A stretch of 45,318 bases of DNA, from positions 1 through 45,318 of the forward strand of contig DALS01000058.1 in the NCBI GenBank assembly GCA_002499445.1, written 5' to 3'. This DNA is from Methanosarcina sp. UBA293 (lineage in GTDB: Archaea > Halobacteriota > Methanosarcinia > Methanosarcinales > Methanosarcinaceae). Positions 8,406 through 16,889 of the stretch are shown one piece after another. A program made the translations under genes and the position numbers. The notes under the pieces were generated by a model. The model was not told the origin of the DNA and searched no databases. It worked only from the letters and a program-made list of their open reading frames with translations. How positions within the stretch are numbered: position 1 is the stretch's first letter; each line of letters starts with the position of its first letter.

Positions 8406-9265
8406 ATTTTCACATCCTCTAGACCTACAAGCTGAGATTTTATTGCCTCAAACACACCAAGAAATTTCTCATTCCATCCCGGCATTTTTCGAACAAAGGG
8501 AATACCCTGAGAATAAAGTTCTGCAATTTTGCGATCGTTGGGGATCTTGAGGAGGATCGGGATTCTTTTGGTTTTGCAGTAGTCTTCAACGCTTGAGTCC
8601 CCTAACCCCCAACGGTTAATGATAACCCCAAAGGGAATTTTAAGCTCCCTTACAACGTCTACGGCAAGCCTGAAGTCATGAAAACCAAAAGGAGTGGATT
8701 CAGTCACAAGCACACAGTAATCCGCATCTCCAATAGAGGCAATAACCGGGCAAGAAGTTCCTGGGGGCGCATCAAAAATTACAGTTTTCTGGTCATCAAT
8801 ATACTTCTTGAGCGTTCTTATAACAGCTGATGCCATTGTTTCCCCAATATTTAAAAGTCCCCTGTAAAACTCCAGAGAACTCCCTCCTTTTGCTTTTTCG
8901 ATTACTCCAAGGGATCTCTGAGATTCCAGGATTGCCTTTTCCGGGCAGAGTATTGTACATCCCCCGCATCCGTGGCATAAAGAAGGGAAAAATAAAATTT
9001 TGTCAGGAAGTGCAGCCAGTGCATTATAACGGCAAAAGTCCGAACATTTCCTGCAGATGTCGCATTTTTCCTGATTGATTACAGGCACCGAGCAAATGAC
9101 ATCTTCCACTTTTTCAAGGTCAAAGCCAAGGAAAAGATTACAGTTAGGTTCTTCCACATCGCAGTCAAAAAGTTGTACATTTGAGAGAGCAAGGGCAAGA
9201 TTTAAGGAAACTGTGGTCTTCCCGGTCCCTCCTTTTCCGCTTGCAATTGCAATTTTCATATTCAA
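8402..9265 (-). CDS. MinD/Mrp-like P-loop ATPase with inserted 2x[4Fe-4S] ferredoxin domain, partner
   Basis: 287 residues, paralogous to the downstream gene. ASGKGGTGKTT is at residues 8-18 and LFDCDVEEPN follows. The ferredoxin insert has CDICRKCSDFC and CHGCGGCTILC. VIFDAPPGTSCPVIASIGDAD forms the Walker B/switch II region. It precedes and overlaps its partner, and the broken CDF-NifX gene ends 8 bp upstream of it. The order NifX proteins, CDF-NifX fusion, ATPase pair indicates one minus-strand transcription unit from 11242 to 7473, with a 110-bp gap at 10114-10222. Function in metal-sulfur cluster assembly or transfer is inferred from family and context. Confidence 0.85.
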   Translation of the reverse strand: MNMKIAIASGKGGTGKTTVSLNLALALSNVQLFDCDVEEPNCNLFLGFDLEKVEDVICSVPVINQEKCDICRKCSDFCRYNALAALPDKILFFPSLCHGCGGCTILCPEKAILESQRSLGVIEKAKGGSSLEFYRGLLNIGETMASAVIRTLKKYIDDQKTVIFDAPPGTSCPVIASIGDADYCVLVTESTPFGFHDFRLAVDVVRELKIPFGVIINRWGLGDSSVEDYCKTKRIPILLKIPNDRKIAELYSQGIPFVRKMPGWNEKFLGVFEAIKSQLVGLEDVKI

Positions 9266-9273
9266 TCTCCATG

Positions 9274-10113
9274 TTATTCCATAGGAGTTGTGATTTCTCC
9301 GAGATTCTGAAACTTATCGAGGACATCTCTTACAGTGCCTGCCTTGTCAGGGATTCGTAGGATTTTTACAAAATTCGCCCGAAGCATATAGTAGAGACCT
9401 TGCGTGACTGTTTTTACTACAAGGACGTTTGTCTTCTCTCGGATGATTAAGTCCACAGCCTTGATGCCTCTTTTCTTCTCATAATTGGAAAATAAATTTT
9501 CGAGAATTTTCCAGTTCTTGACCCTTCCTTCTTCAAGCTCTATAAAAAGAAAATAAGGGGCCTACACCCAGACTCTCAAGTTCCGAAATCCCAAGCATGG
9601 AGCCGAGGATTGCTACGACTATAACCAACGAGGAAAAAACATCCGTATTAGAATTTTTTGCATCAGTTATCAATGCCTGAGAATTGATTTTGGTCCCTAT
9701 ATTTCGTTTGTATATTGAAAGTCCGTAGATTACAAGCACTGAAAAAGCAGCTATTACAAGAGCAAGTCCCTGAAAATCAGTCTGAGAAGCGGTATTTACA
9801 CCTGTAAAACCCTCCTTTAGTAGTTCAATGCCTGAAAACAGGATTAATAGAGAAACAAAAAGGGCTATAATGTTCTCTGCTTTGTAATAACCGTAAGGAA
9901 AATGCTGCCCACTGTTTTTAAGGCTTATCTTAAGCCCAATCCAGACTGCTAGAGAGGCAAAAATTCCAGGCTTGTGTAGACAGCATCCGCAAGCAAGACT
10001 GTGCTTCCGGAGTAAATACCCACAGCCCCTTTAAGAAAAACGAGGAACACAAGTGCCAGAGTTGCATTCTTTGACGCCTTTACTCCGAGTTTCAAATTGT
10101 CCTGTATAATCAT
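9274..10113 (-). pseudogene. Broken CDF cation transporter fused to a NifX-type domain
   Basis: Translation from ATG 10113 gives a cation diffusion facilitator N-terminus (LKLGVKASKNATLALVFLVF, then GIYSGSTVLLADAVYTSLEF). A TAG ends this frame at about 9949. One base out of register the protein continues (FASLAVWIGLKISLKNSGQH, FPYGYYKAENI) to about 9538. One extra T in the T5 run would repair the first break. The second break is larger: after LESLGVG the last membrane segment and CDF cytoplasmic domain are missing, and the sequence resumes as a NifX-like C-terminus (PYFLFIELEEGRVKNWKILE to the stop). Known archaeal relatives fuse CDF and NifX domains at about 390 residues. The first break could be a homopolymer error; the deletion cannot. 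Confidence 0.75.
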
Positions 10114-10222
10114 TTGAAGATCTGTTTAAAGACAAGCCATCGTTTCGTCTAAAATTTAGAGTATTGAAAATCTTTAGACGATTTAGAGATTGCTTGCACT
10201 CTCTGGCAGTAGTTTTGTAATT

Positions 10223-10600
10223 TCAGTGATGGTGATGCCCTTCTTGTCCATGTTCGGTACATGAATTCTCTGCAGTCGCATTCTGGAGTTTTCCTGCTTT
10301 CCAGGCTTCAAACGTGTCTTTTACTGTGCCTCCAGCTCCTACAAAAACTTTAATTCCATAGGATTCAAACGTATTTACAGCCTTGAACCCAAGCCCACCG
10401 CAGAGCATAATATCCACTCCATTCTGGTAAAGGTATTCAGGAGGAAGTCCTACGCCTCCCATATGTTCACTGGTGTTAGGAATTACCGTGACTTGGTCGG
10501 TTTCTGTGTCTATTATGGTATAGGTAGGAGCTTTTCCAAAATGTTGTTCAACAATCCCTTCCAGACCATTCATATCTCTTGTAGGAATACTTATTTTCAT
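10223..10600 (-). CDS. NifX/NifB-type dinitrogenase Fe-Mo cofactor-binding domain protein, His tail
   Basis: 125 residues forming one DiNase_FeMo-co domain: start MKISIPTRDMNGLEG, EQHFGKAPTYTIID (about 18-31), LCGGLGFKAVNTFESYGIKV, then FVGAGGTVKDTFEAWKAGKL. The last 14 residues (CTEHGQEGHHHH end) form a Cys/His-rich tail that could bind metal. Such proteins carry or deliver Fe-S or Mo-Fe-S clusters. It lies 42 bp after a second NifX-domain gene on the same strand. Confidence 0.85.
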   Translation of the reverse strand: MKISIPTRDMNGLEGIVEQHFGKAPTYTIIDTETDQVTVIPNTSEHMGGVGLPPEYLYQNGVDIMLCGGLGFKAVNTFESYGIKVFVGAGGTVKDTFEAWKAGKLQNATAENSCTEHGQEGHHHH

Positions 10601-10642
10601 ATAATCACCTATATTTTAATTATTTTTATCAATCAGTGACAT

Positions 10643-11242
10643 TTATTGATTGTATTGATCTGTAATTCCTCTTTCCATACCGCTTCCTTTCATTCCTCTT
10701 CTTCCCATACCACTTCCTTTCATTCCTCTTCTTCCCATGCCACTTCCTTTCATTCCTCTTCCCATACAGTTTCCTTTCATTCCTCTTCCCATACCGCTTC
10801 CTTTCATTCCTCTTCCCATACCGCTTCCTTTCATTTCTCTTCCCATGCCACTTCCTTTCATTCCTCTTCCCATGCCGTCTCCCTTTCTCATGCCAGGCGC
10901 GCTATTAGGACCGCGGATTGATTGAAGTTCTCCAGCTTCGTACTGTCTGATGGCTTCCCGAACTGTACCCTTTGCTCCGACTTGAACATCAATACCAAAA
11001 TCTGCGAAAATGGAAAATGCATTGGGACCTACATTACCTGTTAAAAGTACACTGACCCCTGCGTTTGCAATAAGCTCTGCTGCTTTAATGCCAGCACCGC
11101 CAGAAGCAATGGAACCTGCGTTTGATATAGATTCCACTGACTTGGTTTCAGAGTCATAAATTATGAAGTAGCTGCATCTTCCAAACCTGGGATCTACTTC
11201 TGAGTCGAGTCCCTTACCGCTTGCGGTTACACAAATTTTCAT
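10643..11242 (-). CDS. NifX-type cluster-binding domain protein with Gly/Met/Arg/Lys repeat tail
   Basis: 199 residues. Residues 1-112 are a DiNase_FeMo-co domain (VDPRFGRCSYFIIYD, LLTGNVGPNAFSIFADFGID, VGAKGTVREAIRQYEAGEL). Residues 123-187 are seven near-perfect units of GMGRGMKGS; the last two have an extra Arg, and one begins with Cys. The tail is basic and very rich in Met and Gly, which suggests thioether metal binding or nucleic-acid or membrane contact; neither is proven. It is the first gene of the minus-strand cluster-handling locus. Many NifX relatives have a short Gly/Met-rich end, but the length and regularity here are notable. Confidence 0.82.
   Translation of the reverse strand: MKICVTASGKGLDSEVDPRFGRCSYFIIYDSETKSVESISNAGSIASGGAGIKAAELIANAGVSVLLTGNVGPNAFSIFADFGIDVQVGAKGTVREAIRQYEAGELQSIRGPNSAPGMRKGDGMGRGMKGSGMGREMKGSGMGRGMKGSGMGRGMKGNCMGRGMKGSGMGRRGMKGSGMGRRGMKGSGMERGITDQYNQ
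10682..10876 (-). repeat. In-frame 27/30-bp coding tandem repeat, seven units
   Basis: The units encode GMGRGMKGS five times (27 bp each) then GMGRRGMKGS twice (30 bp each). The plus strand reads as repeated TTCCTTTCATTCCTCTTCCC. High DNA identity indicates recent expansion or homogenisation, and the copy number is probably variable. Confidence 0.9.
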
Positions 11243-11537
11243 TCTTTTTACTCCGTCTGTTCCCTTTATGATTAAGTATCCGAAAGTTCTATGCTATATT
11301 TCCCTCATATGAGTAAAAGTATTTATACATTTCTATTAAACCAGAGAATTATTGCATTTATCTTGCACAGAATAGAACTAATGAGCTTGATTCAAAACTA
11401 TCTTCAATCTCGCTGAACCGATATTCTGAAGTGAAGAAACCAAAATAAACAGATAAAATGGAACATTTATTTTAAACCAAATATGTCAATATTTAGTTAA
11501 AAGCATCAATAGTTGAGATTTTGAAACAAATTTAACT
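11243..11537. other. Intergenic region upstream of the NifX genes
   Basis: About 295 bp, AT-rich. It contains a TATA-like sequence on the minus strand (TATAAATACTTTTAC complement, about 11313-11328) that could drive the NifX/MinD unit. I see no other feature. Confidence 0.35.
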
Positions 11538-11918
11538 GTGAAAAGAGATACAGAGAAAACCAGAGATATTCGAGTATTATCAAATAAAAGATATAGGAAC
11601 TCAGATCATCAGGAGTTTTTTATAAAATTCGAATCAGGTCTGTCTGTTATTGGGGAAAGAACTCAAAGCCTTCAAGCTCATAGAGATTTCGAACTTTATT
11701 TTCGGGAAGATTATATTTTCAATGGATATCTTAGAAAGAGTTTTTTGGAGGAATTGAGAACAAATAAAGCAAAAATCAGATCTATAGACAAGTATCATAG
11801 CATGCTCTACTCAATTATAGCATGCTCTACTCAATTCCTTATGTCTCAGAACCTGATCTATCCTTGGCCAGTTTCCCAAGAAAATATCCAGGCTTTGCAG
11901 CAACAATTTCCACATTAG
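11538..11918 (+). CDS. Doubtful hypothetical ORF
   Basis: A 126-codon frame opening with GTG and overlapping the 3' end of the convergent tRNA-modification gene by about 80 bp. The product is charged and soluble (IRVLSNKRYRNSDHQEFFIK...), unlike any family I know. There is no clear ribosome binding site, and the last 40 codons lie in a 20-bp duplication and antisense to a real gene. It may be a decayed fragment. Confidence 0.25.
   Translation: MKRDTEKTRDIRVLSNKRYRNSDHQEFFIKFESGLSVIGERTQSLQAHRDFELYFREDYIFNGYLRKSFLEELRTNKAKIRSIDKYHSMLYSIIACSTQFLMSQNLIYPWPVSQENIQALQQQFPH
11797..11836. repeat. 20-bp perfect direct duplication
   Basis: ATAGCATGCTCTACTCAATT occurs twice in tandem (11797-11816, 11817-11836), immediately beyond the 3' end of the minus-strand methylthiotransferase gene. 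Confidence 0.9.
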
Positions 11919-13167
11919 CATACTGGCCAGGTTTTAGATTTGAATCACTTATGACAACAGGGCGGTAAGAGTCAGTGCGGGTGAGAACATCTCCTATTTC
12001 AGTATACTTCGAAACAAAGGCCCGACCTTTCCAGCCGATCATTGTCTGCTTGGATTCAAGCTTGATCTGCTCGCAGACTTTATGCAGGTCGCGGGAGCGC
12101 TGTACGGAAATCCGGGAGTCGAGGTTCCGGAAGGAAAAGGCTTTCGTGTGTGGACGAGGAGAGTATCTTGAAATATTGACTTTTTCAGGGCGATATTTCT
12201 GTATCCATTCAACCGTTTCTTTGAAGTCGTCATCGGTTTCATTGCAAAAGCCAACAATTATGTCGGTAAAAAGGGAAAGGTCTTCGAAACGGTCACGGAA
12301 TTTTTTAATAACGGTGTCCACTGCATCCATTTTATGTAGACGGTTCATCCTCTTCAGGACAGAATGGGAAGCGGACTGGATAGGCAGATGAAGGAGTTTA
12401 AAGACTCGGTCAGAATCAAAAGCTTCCACCAGATCATCAAGAATTGGAAGGACAGAAAAGGGATTCATCATTCCAACCCTTACTTTGAAGTCCCCAGGAA
12501 TTGCTGAGATCATGCATAGAAGCTCCGGAAGCTTGACACCTGTATCCATTCCGTACTGGCTGTCGTCCTGAGAAGTGAGCCAGATTTCCCTGCACCCTTC
12601 TGCAACAGCTGCACGAATGTCTTCGACTATCTCATCTGGAGGAAAAGAGCGCAATTTGCCTCTTGCATGTTTCACAATGCAGTAAGAACATGCGAAATTG
12701 CAGCCCTGAGAGATCTGGCAGATGTGAATATTTGGATTGGAGCGTTCGCGTGGAACATTGAGAAAACCCAGAAGTTCAGAAGTCCGAAATTCAAAACGTG
12801 CCTCTCCGGGCAAATTTTTTTCATTTCTTTTCTCGATTGAGGAAAGAAGCTCACCAAGTCGAGAAATTGCATTTACTCCCAGGATATGGGCTTCAGGATT
12901 TGCGTGAAGAATATCCTCAAGCTGAACCTCAGGCATGCAGCCAGAAACGATAACCTGTACACCTAGTTCACCCATCCTGCGGATTTTGTAGAGGATTTTC
13001 TGTTCTGTTGTATATTTTACAGTACAGGAGTTGCAGATATAGACTTCTGCCTGGTCGGCAGTCTCGGGACTCAATAACTTGTGCCCAAGTCTTTCTATGC
13101 TTGCCTTCATTATCTCGGCTGATGCCTGGCTTGCCGAACAGCCAAAACTCTCAAGATAGACCTTCAT
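11839..13167 (-). CDS. mtaB: MiaB-like tRNA methylthiotransferase (archaeal e-MtaB type)
   Basis: 442 residues. The N-terminal UPF0004 domain has Cys10, Cys45 (and Cys48) and Cys77 for the auxiliary cluster. The radical-SAM motif CNFACSYC gives Cys156, Cys160 and Cys163. A C-terminal TRAM domain covers about residues 372-430 (GRAFVSKYTEIGDVLTRTDS). The archaeal branch converts t6A37 to ms2t6A37 in tRNAs decoding ANN codons. This fits with Cgi121, a subunit of the t6A-forming KEOPS complex, nearby at 14745. The start at 13167 (MKVYLESFGC) matches the family. Confidence 0.88.
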   Translation of the reverse strand: MKVYLESFGCSASQASAEIMKASIERLGHKLLSPETADQAEVYICNSCTVKYTTEQKILYKIRRMGELGVQVIVSGCMPEVQLEDILHANPEAHILGVNAISRLGELLSSIEKRNEKNLPGEARFEFRTSELLGFLNVPRERSNPNIHICQISQGCNFACSYCIVKHARGKLRSFPPDEIVEDIRAAVAEGCREIWLTSQDDSQYGMDTGVKLPELLCMISAIPGDFKVRVGMMNPFSVLPILDDLVEAFDSDRVFKLLHLPIQSASHSVLKRMNRLHKMDAVDTVIKKFRDRFEDLSLFTDIIVGFCNETDDDFKETVEWIQKYRPEKVNISRYSPRPHTKAFSFRNLDSRISVQRSRDLHKVCEQIKLESKQTMIGWKGRAFVSKYTEIGDVLTRTDSYRPVVISDSNLKPGQYANVEIVAAKPGYFLGKLAKDRSGSET

Positions 13168-13199
13168 ATTTACTCAAAAAGCTATGTTTTTAATTCTAT

Positions 13200-13275
13200 A
13201 CTTCTTATTTCTGAATTTCTCAATTCTATGTTTCTTAATTCTATAATTTTTAGCTCTATAATTCTATATTTCTTA
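13200..13275. repeat. Degenerate TTCTTAATTCTATA-type repeats
   Basis: Loose, overlapping copies of TTCTTAATTCTATA/ATTTCTCAATTCTATG fill the gap upstream of the methylthiotransferase start. No function is evident; they may be slippage products in an AT-rich leader. Confidence 0.45.
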
Positions 13276-13338
13276 ATTCTGTATTTAGTTAGAAATCCAT
13301 GTTTTAGAAAAGAATAAAAAAGAAAAGGATAAAAGGAG

Positions 13339-14442
13339 TTATAGATAGAGGGGAGTCTCCCGTTTATCCTTTATGTAGATACTATCTGTAAACTTAACAG
13401 CCCCGGATGCACCCATTGAAATAGTGTTTACTCTGGCTCCTCCGCCACCGAACAGATGGACTTCCTGCAGAAAATGACCTGGAGTTACAGCTGTTGCCGA
13501 GAAAATCACATCGTTCCCGGGTACAAGCTTGTTAGTATCAAGGATGTCCTTGAGATTTTCAAGAGTGATTCCCATTTTTTCGAGCCTGGGAAGTTTTTCC
13601 TCAATTTCTTCATTGATTTTATCTTGACTTTTTCCATTTGCAACCATGGGAAGTACAAGCCTTGCGAGGATCTTTCCTCCAAGGATTTTGATTGCAGCGG
13701 CTGTGAGCACAGCTTCGCCTGAGCCGCCAGCACCCATAACCATATGAATTCCTGACCCACGGATTGCAGTTGCAACCCCAGGCATAAGATCTCCGTCACT
13801 GACCAGCCTTACACGGGCACCTGCTTCACGAATCTCAGTTATTTTCTGGGCGTGTCTGGGCCTGTCAAGAACTACAACAACAAGTTCCTCAACATTTCTT
13901 TCGAGAGCTTTTGCAACTATCTTAAGATTATGACTGACTGGGGCATCCAGGTCAATTTTTTCATCAGGATGTTCTTCCTCATAGCGTACAACATCCGGCC
14001 CGACAACAATTTTGTCCATATAAATATCAGGCCCATGGAAAATTCCACCTCTTTCCGCCATTGCCATGACTGCAACCGAGCCAGGACCCCCATCTGCGGT
14101 AAGGTTTGTTCCCTCAAGCGGATCGACTGCAATATCGACTTCAAGGTCTCCCTTTCCTGTTCCTACCTGCTCCCCTATATAAAGCATGGGAGCTTCATCC
14201 CTTTCTCCTTCCCCTATTTTGATTATGCCTTTCATATCAAGCTTATTTAGCATTCTTCGCATGGAGGCGACCGCTACCTGGTCTGCAAAGTTTTTGTTCC
14301 CACGCCCCATCTGATAGGCAGCGGCAATAGCAGCAGACTCGGTCACCTGAATAAGTCTTGGCAATAACTCACACTCAATAGGCCCTGCACAATCAATCAT
14401 CTCTTCTACGGTCTTTGAATAAGAAATAACAATCAACTCCAA
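13339..14442 (-). CDS. glpX: Class II fructose-1,6-bisphosphatase
   Basis: 367 residues, GlpX family. VTESAAIAAAYQMGRGNKNFAD near the N-terminus, IGEGERDEAPML, the metal-binding VDPLEGTNLTADG (about residues 106-118) and GAGGSGEAVLTAAAIK are all present. It hydrolyses fructose 1,6-bisphosphate in gluconeogenesis, supplying hexose for glycogen or sugar synthesis. Most archaea use the bifunctional class V enzyme, but methanosarcinas also carry GlpX-type proteins. The longest frame starts at a TTG (14442) without a convincing ribosome binding site; the ATG at 14400 (MIDCAGPIECELL) is a real alternative. Confidence 0.85.
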   Translation of the reverse strand: MELIVISYSKTVEEMIDCAGPIECELLPRLIQVTESAAIAAAYQMGRGNKNFADQVAVASMRRMLNKLDMKGIIKIGEGERDEAPMLYIGEQVGTGKGDLEVDIAVDPLEGTNLTADGGPGSVAVMAMAERGGIFHGPDIYMDKIVVGPDVVRYEEEHPDEKIDLDAPVSHNLKIVAKALERNVEELVVVVLDRPRHAQKITEIREAGARVRLVSDGDLMPGVATAIRGSGIHMVMGAGGSGEAVLTAAAIKILGGKILARLVLPMVANGKSQDKINEEIEEKLPRLEKMGITLENLKDILDTNKLVPGNDVIFSATAVTPGHFLQEVHLFGGGGARVNTISMGASGAVKFTDSIYIKDKRETPLYL

Positions 14443-14744
14443 TTTTCTGCTTGAGGATAATCTGCTTCTTGATAACGAAGTTCTTTTTCGGTATTTTACT
14501 CTGAACGTTTATGTGATCTCTTAACACAATAGTATATTAATGAATCTATTGGCTAAAACCGGAGCTAGATATTATATCTTAAAGCATTCACAAAGGAGAT
14601 CCTGTAGGTATGTAAAAAAACCTTCTTGTTTGATAAAGTTAAGAGAGATACCCTAGTTAAAGCCTGAGAAAACTCAAGAAATCTTGCATTTCTCTCATGG
14701 ACTGGCTTGAGAAAAGTGTATTTAGGTGTTTTTCAGGACACTTT
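14443..14744. other. Intergenic region, no gene seen
   Basis: 302 bp, AT-rich. It holds the upstream region of glpX and the 3' flank of cgi121. A TATA-like ATTATATCTTAAA at 14569-14583 is the only promoter-like string I can point to. Confidence 0.3.
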
Positions 14745-15275
14745 TTACTTCACAAAGTCTGCCAGCGCCACCCTCTCAATCACGAGTTCAGGAATGTGTT
14801 CATCACCTGAAGCCTCAATTTCGGCATTAGTAATACCAAACAACGAAAGGATTTCCTGCCTTTTGGAATCGGAATAAGCAAGTAACTCAGTGCAGGATTT
14901 TTCAAGGATTAGTTTTCGGATTGCAGAGAGAGCAAGCACCAGGTTATCCATTTCTCCAAGTAGCACGAATACGGCATTATTTTCACCTTGATGCAATCCT
15001 ATTGAAAAACTTCTCTCAATTTGCCTTTCTCCGGATGCATACCGCATAATCTCTATACCCGGATCTTTGGCTATGTTTCTGCTCGCAGCGATTGCTCGAA
15101 GAGCTTTTCCAACTGCAAAATGAAGATGCCTTTCTCCAGCTATAAGGTCTGCATTTAAGCCCTGGATTATGACTTCATTTTCGGAGGCTATCGAGCTTAT
15201 TGTTTTAAGAAAGCCTGAAAGATTTGGGATACTTATGTTCCCGCAAATTACTTGGATTTCCCTTTGCATTGTCAT
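14745..15275 (-). CDS. cgi121: KEOPS complex subunit Cgi121
   Basis: 176 residues matching the Cgi121/TPRKB family: a signature-rich middle (IQGLNADLIAGERHLHFAVG, about 38-57) followed by KALRAIAASRNIAKDPGIEI, MRYASGERQIERSF and GEMDNLVLALSAIRKL. Cgi121 binds Bud32 and the tRNA 3' end in the KEOPS complex, which makes t6A37 on ANN-decoding tRNAs. Other KEOPS genes are not in the window. Start M1 (15275) or M3 is possible. Confidence 0.85.
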   Translation of the reverse strand: MTMQREIQVICGNISIPNLSGFLKTISSIASENEVIIQGLNADLIAGERHLHFAVGKALRAIAASRNIAKDPGIEIMRYASGERQIERSFSIGLHQGENNAVFVLLGEMDNLVLALSAIRKLILEKSCTELLAYSDSKRQEILSLFGITNAEIEASGDEHIPELVIERVALADFVK

Positions 15276-15503
15276 AGTCCTGCCATAGCGCTGGCTTTAC
15301 GATAAGGATTTCGGTTATAGAAGAAGCAAAAAATAGAAAAAACGAGAAGAAGCAAAAAATGGAAAAAGCGAGAAGAAGAAAAACGAAGTAAAGAAAAAAT
15401 GAATAAAATGAATAAAGAGGATGGAAAATTGAAATAAAGTGGGATGAACAAGAATCAGAAATAGAAGTAGAAAAACAGGAAATAAAAGAAAAGCCGAGAA
15501 CTC

Positions 15504-15638
15504 TCAAAAATGGCCCTGAATTACCAAACATTTGAGAACAACCTCAACCACAGTTAGCCCGAGCATTGCCACTGAAGAAAGAATCAAGAGGTTAAGGATG
15601 GTCTGGCCGACTTTTACCAAAGGTTGTTGCCAGTTCAT
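15504..15638 (-). CDS. Possible 44-residue single-span membrane protein
   Basis: From ATG 15638 the frame encodes MNWQQPLVKVGQTILNLLIL and continues as a hydrophobic helix (SSVAMLGLTVVEVVL) ending CLVIQGHF. It has one clear transmembrane segment with a short polar N-terminus. The ribosome binding site is weak (GGGAATCTGAG at a long distance). The purine-rich, low-complexity stretch 15315-15500 separates it from cgi121. I do not recognise the family. Confidence 0.4.
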   Translation of the reverse strand: MNWQQPLVKVGQTILNLLILSSVAMLGLTVVEVVLKCLVIQGHF

Positions 15639-16079
15639 ACACTCAGATTCCCATATTAAAATATGGATGGACGATATATAATTATTTGGGAACTTTTATA
15701 GATAATTAAATCCTCACTGCCATTATAGTATGCTTGCATAGTAAATACTCTATACACATCAATACTCTTTGCCTGACAACTCATTTAATTGGAGAATCGA
15801 CTAATTCAATTACTTTGCTGCAAATTTTATTAGATATCTAATCAATTTTTATTAAATCACAGGCCTGTAATTAGGACTTACACACTTGAGGTGAAAAATC
15901 AAGCACAAATCCTACCATACAAATACCTATCAAAAATAGTTATTTAAAACACAATCTAATATTCTTGAGCAGATACTTCAAACAAAACTCTAAGACTTGT
16001 GTTTTAAAGTTTAATATAGGATTTGATTTTCAGTTCACATTTTTTGATTAATTCCCATCTAATTTTTACATCGAAATAT
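15639..16079. other. Intergenic region downstream of vhxC
   Basis: About 440 bp without a supportable gene. It contains T tracts on the minus strand that could end the vhx transcript, and TATA-like strings toward 15638. Confidence 0.35.
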
Positions 16080-16874
16080 TCAGTCAATATCTTTTGTTGT
16101 TCTTTTCTGATCGCCCTCATCAATAACTTTGACAAAATGCCTGTCTGAGAGGTCTTCCTTTCCAGACCAGAAGATTGCCTTATGATACTTCCATGCATTA
16201 GGATCAAGTTCAAGAATTCCTACATGAATTATAAGCTCAAGGACAAACCAGTAAGCTGCAAACAAATGCAAAAAACGGATCAGGCTCAGCCCATTAACAT
16301 TGATCAGGGATGCAAAATACCAGGCTATAGAGAGAATCCATTCTGAAATCGGAATTCCAAACGGAGCCCAGGTATAACTGTAAAGCACTATTCCTGTGAG
16401 AGCTATCAGCAAAATTGCCAGGCTTTCGAAAACAAGCAGGATCTTCATCGCGGGATGAAGTTTTGTGACATAGTGCTCCTCACGCTCATCATAGATTGTA
16501 AAAGCTGGATACCTGCCTTTTCCAAAGAAGTTTTTAATTGTACCAATAAGGCGTTCTGCATCAGCTACCCCAAACAGGTAAGACTCTTTGAAATGGCCTA
16601 TACGATCACTGAGGCTGCATTTCTCTCCTTTGCATGAGAATATATTATAGGGAACCAGAAGCCAGTTTGCAACCAGGAAAAAAGGCACAGCAATCATATG
16701 CAGTGCCCTGGCAGTTCCAAAGGACATAAAATCCCAGCCAGCATAGATTTTGAACCCTGTAATAAGAAGGACAAACATGGCAACAAGATGCACCAGATGA
16801 GTAACTCTCTCAAGCCATGTATAGCGTTCAACAATTATTCTTTTGGAAGCAGGTCTTTCAGCCGATCTTACCAT
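16080..16874 (-). CDS. vhxC: Hydrogenase cytochrome b subunit (Vhx/Vho type)
   Basis: 264 residues of the HydC/cytochrome b561-like family with four to five helices. Candidate haem-ligand histidines are conserved with VhtC: in ERVTHLVHLVAMF (about 25-28), RALHMIAVP (about 59), RFLHLFAAYW and ELIIHVGILELDP. The cytosol-facing loop KNFFGKGRYPAFTIYDE is shared with VhtC. It would pass electrons from the VhxGA hydrogenase to methanophenazine. It is third in vhxGAC, 15 bp after vhxA, with GGAGG seven bases or so before the ATG. No protease gene follows. Confidence 0.88.
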   Translation of the reverse strand: MVRSAERPASKRIIVERYTWLERVTHLVHLVAMFVLLITGFKIYAGWDFMSFGTARALHMIAVPFFLVANWLLVPYNIFSCKGEKCSLSDRIGHFKESYLFGVADAERLIGTIKNFFGKGRYPAFTIYDEREEHYVTKLHPAMKILLVFESLAILLIALTGIVLYSYTWAPFGIPISEWILSIAWYFASLINVNGLSLIRFLHLFAAYWFVLELIIHVGILELDPNAWKYHKAIFWSGKEDLSDRHFVKVIDEGDQKRTTKDID

Positions 16875-16889
16875 ATTTCCAGCCTCCTT

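Noticed and set aside
10646..10921. Plus-strand Ser/His/Phe repeat ORF
   Set aside because: It is the antisense shadow of the Gly/Met repeat in the NifX-domain gene; no start signal or family match.
11538..11918. A confident gene opposite the end of the methylthiotransferase
   Set aside because: No ribosome binding site, no recognisable family, and its 3' part is antisense to a real gene; kept only as a low-confidence feature.
15205..15531. Minus-strand Phe/Ser-rich 108-codon ORF upstream of cgi121
   Set aside because: It comes from a purine-rich low-complexity tract on the plus strand and overlaps cgi121 in another frame.
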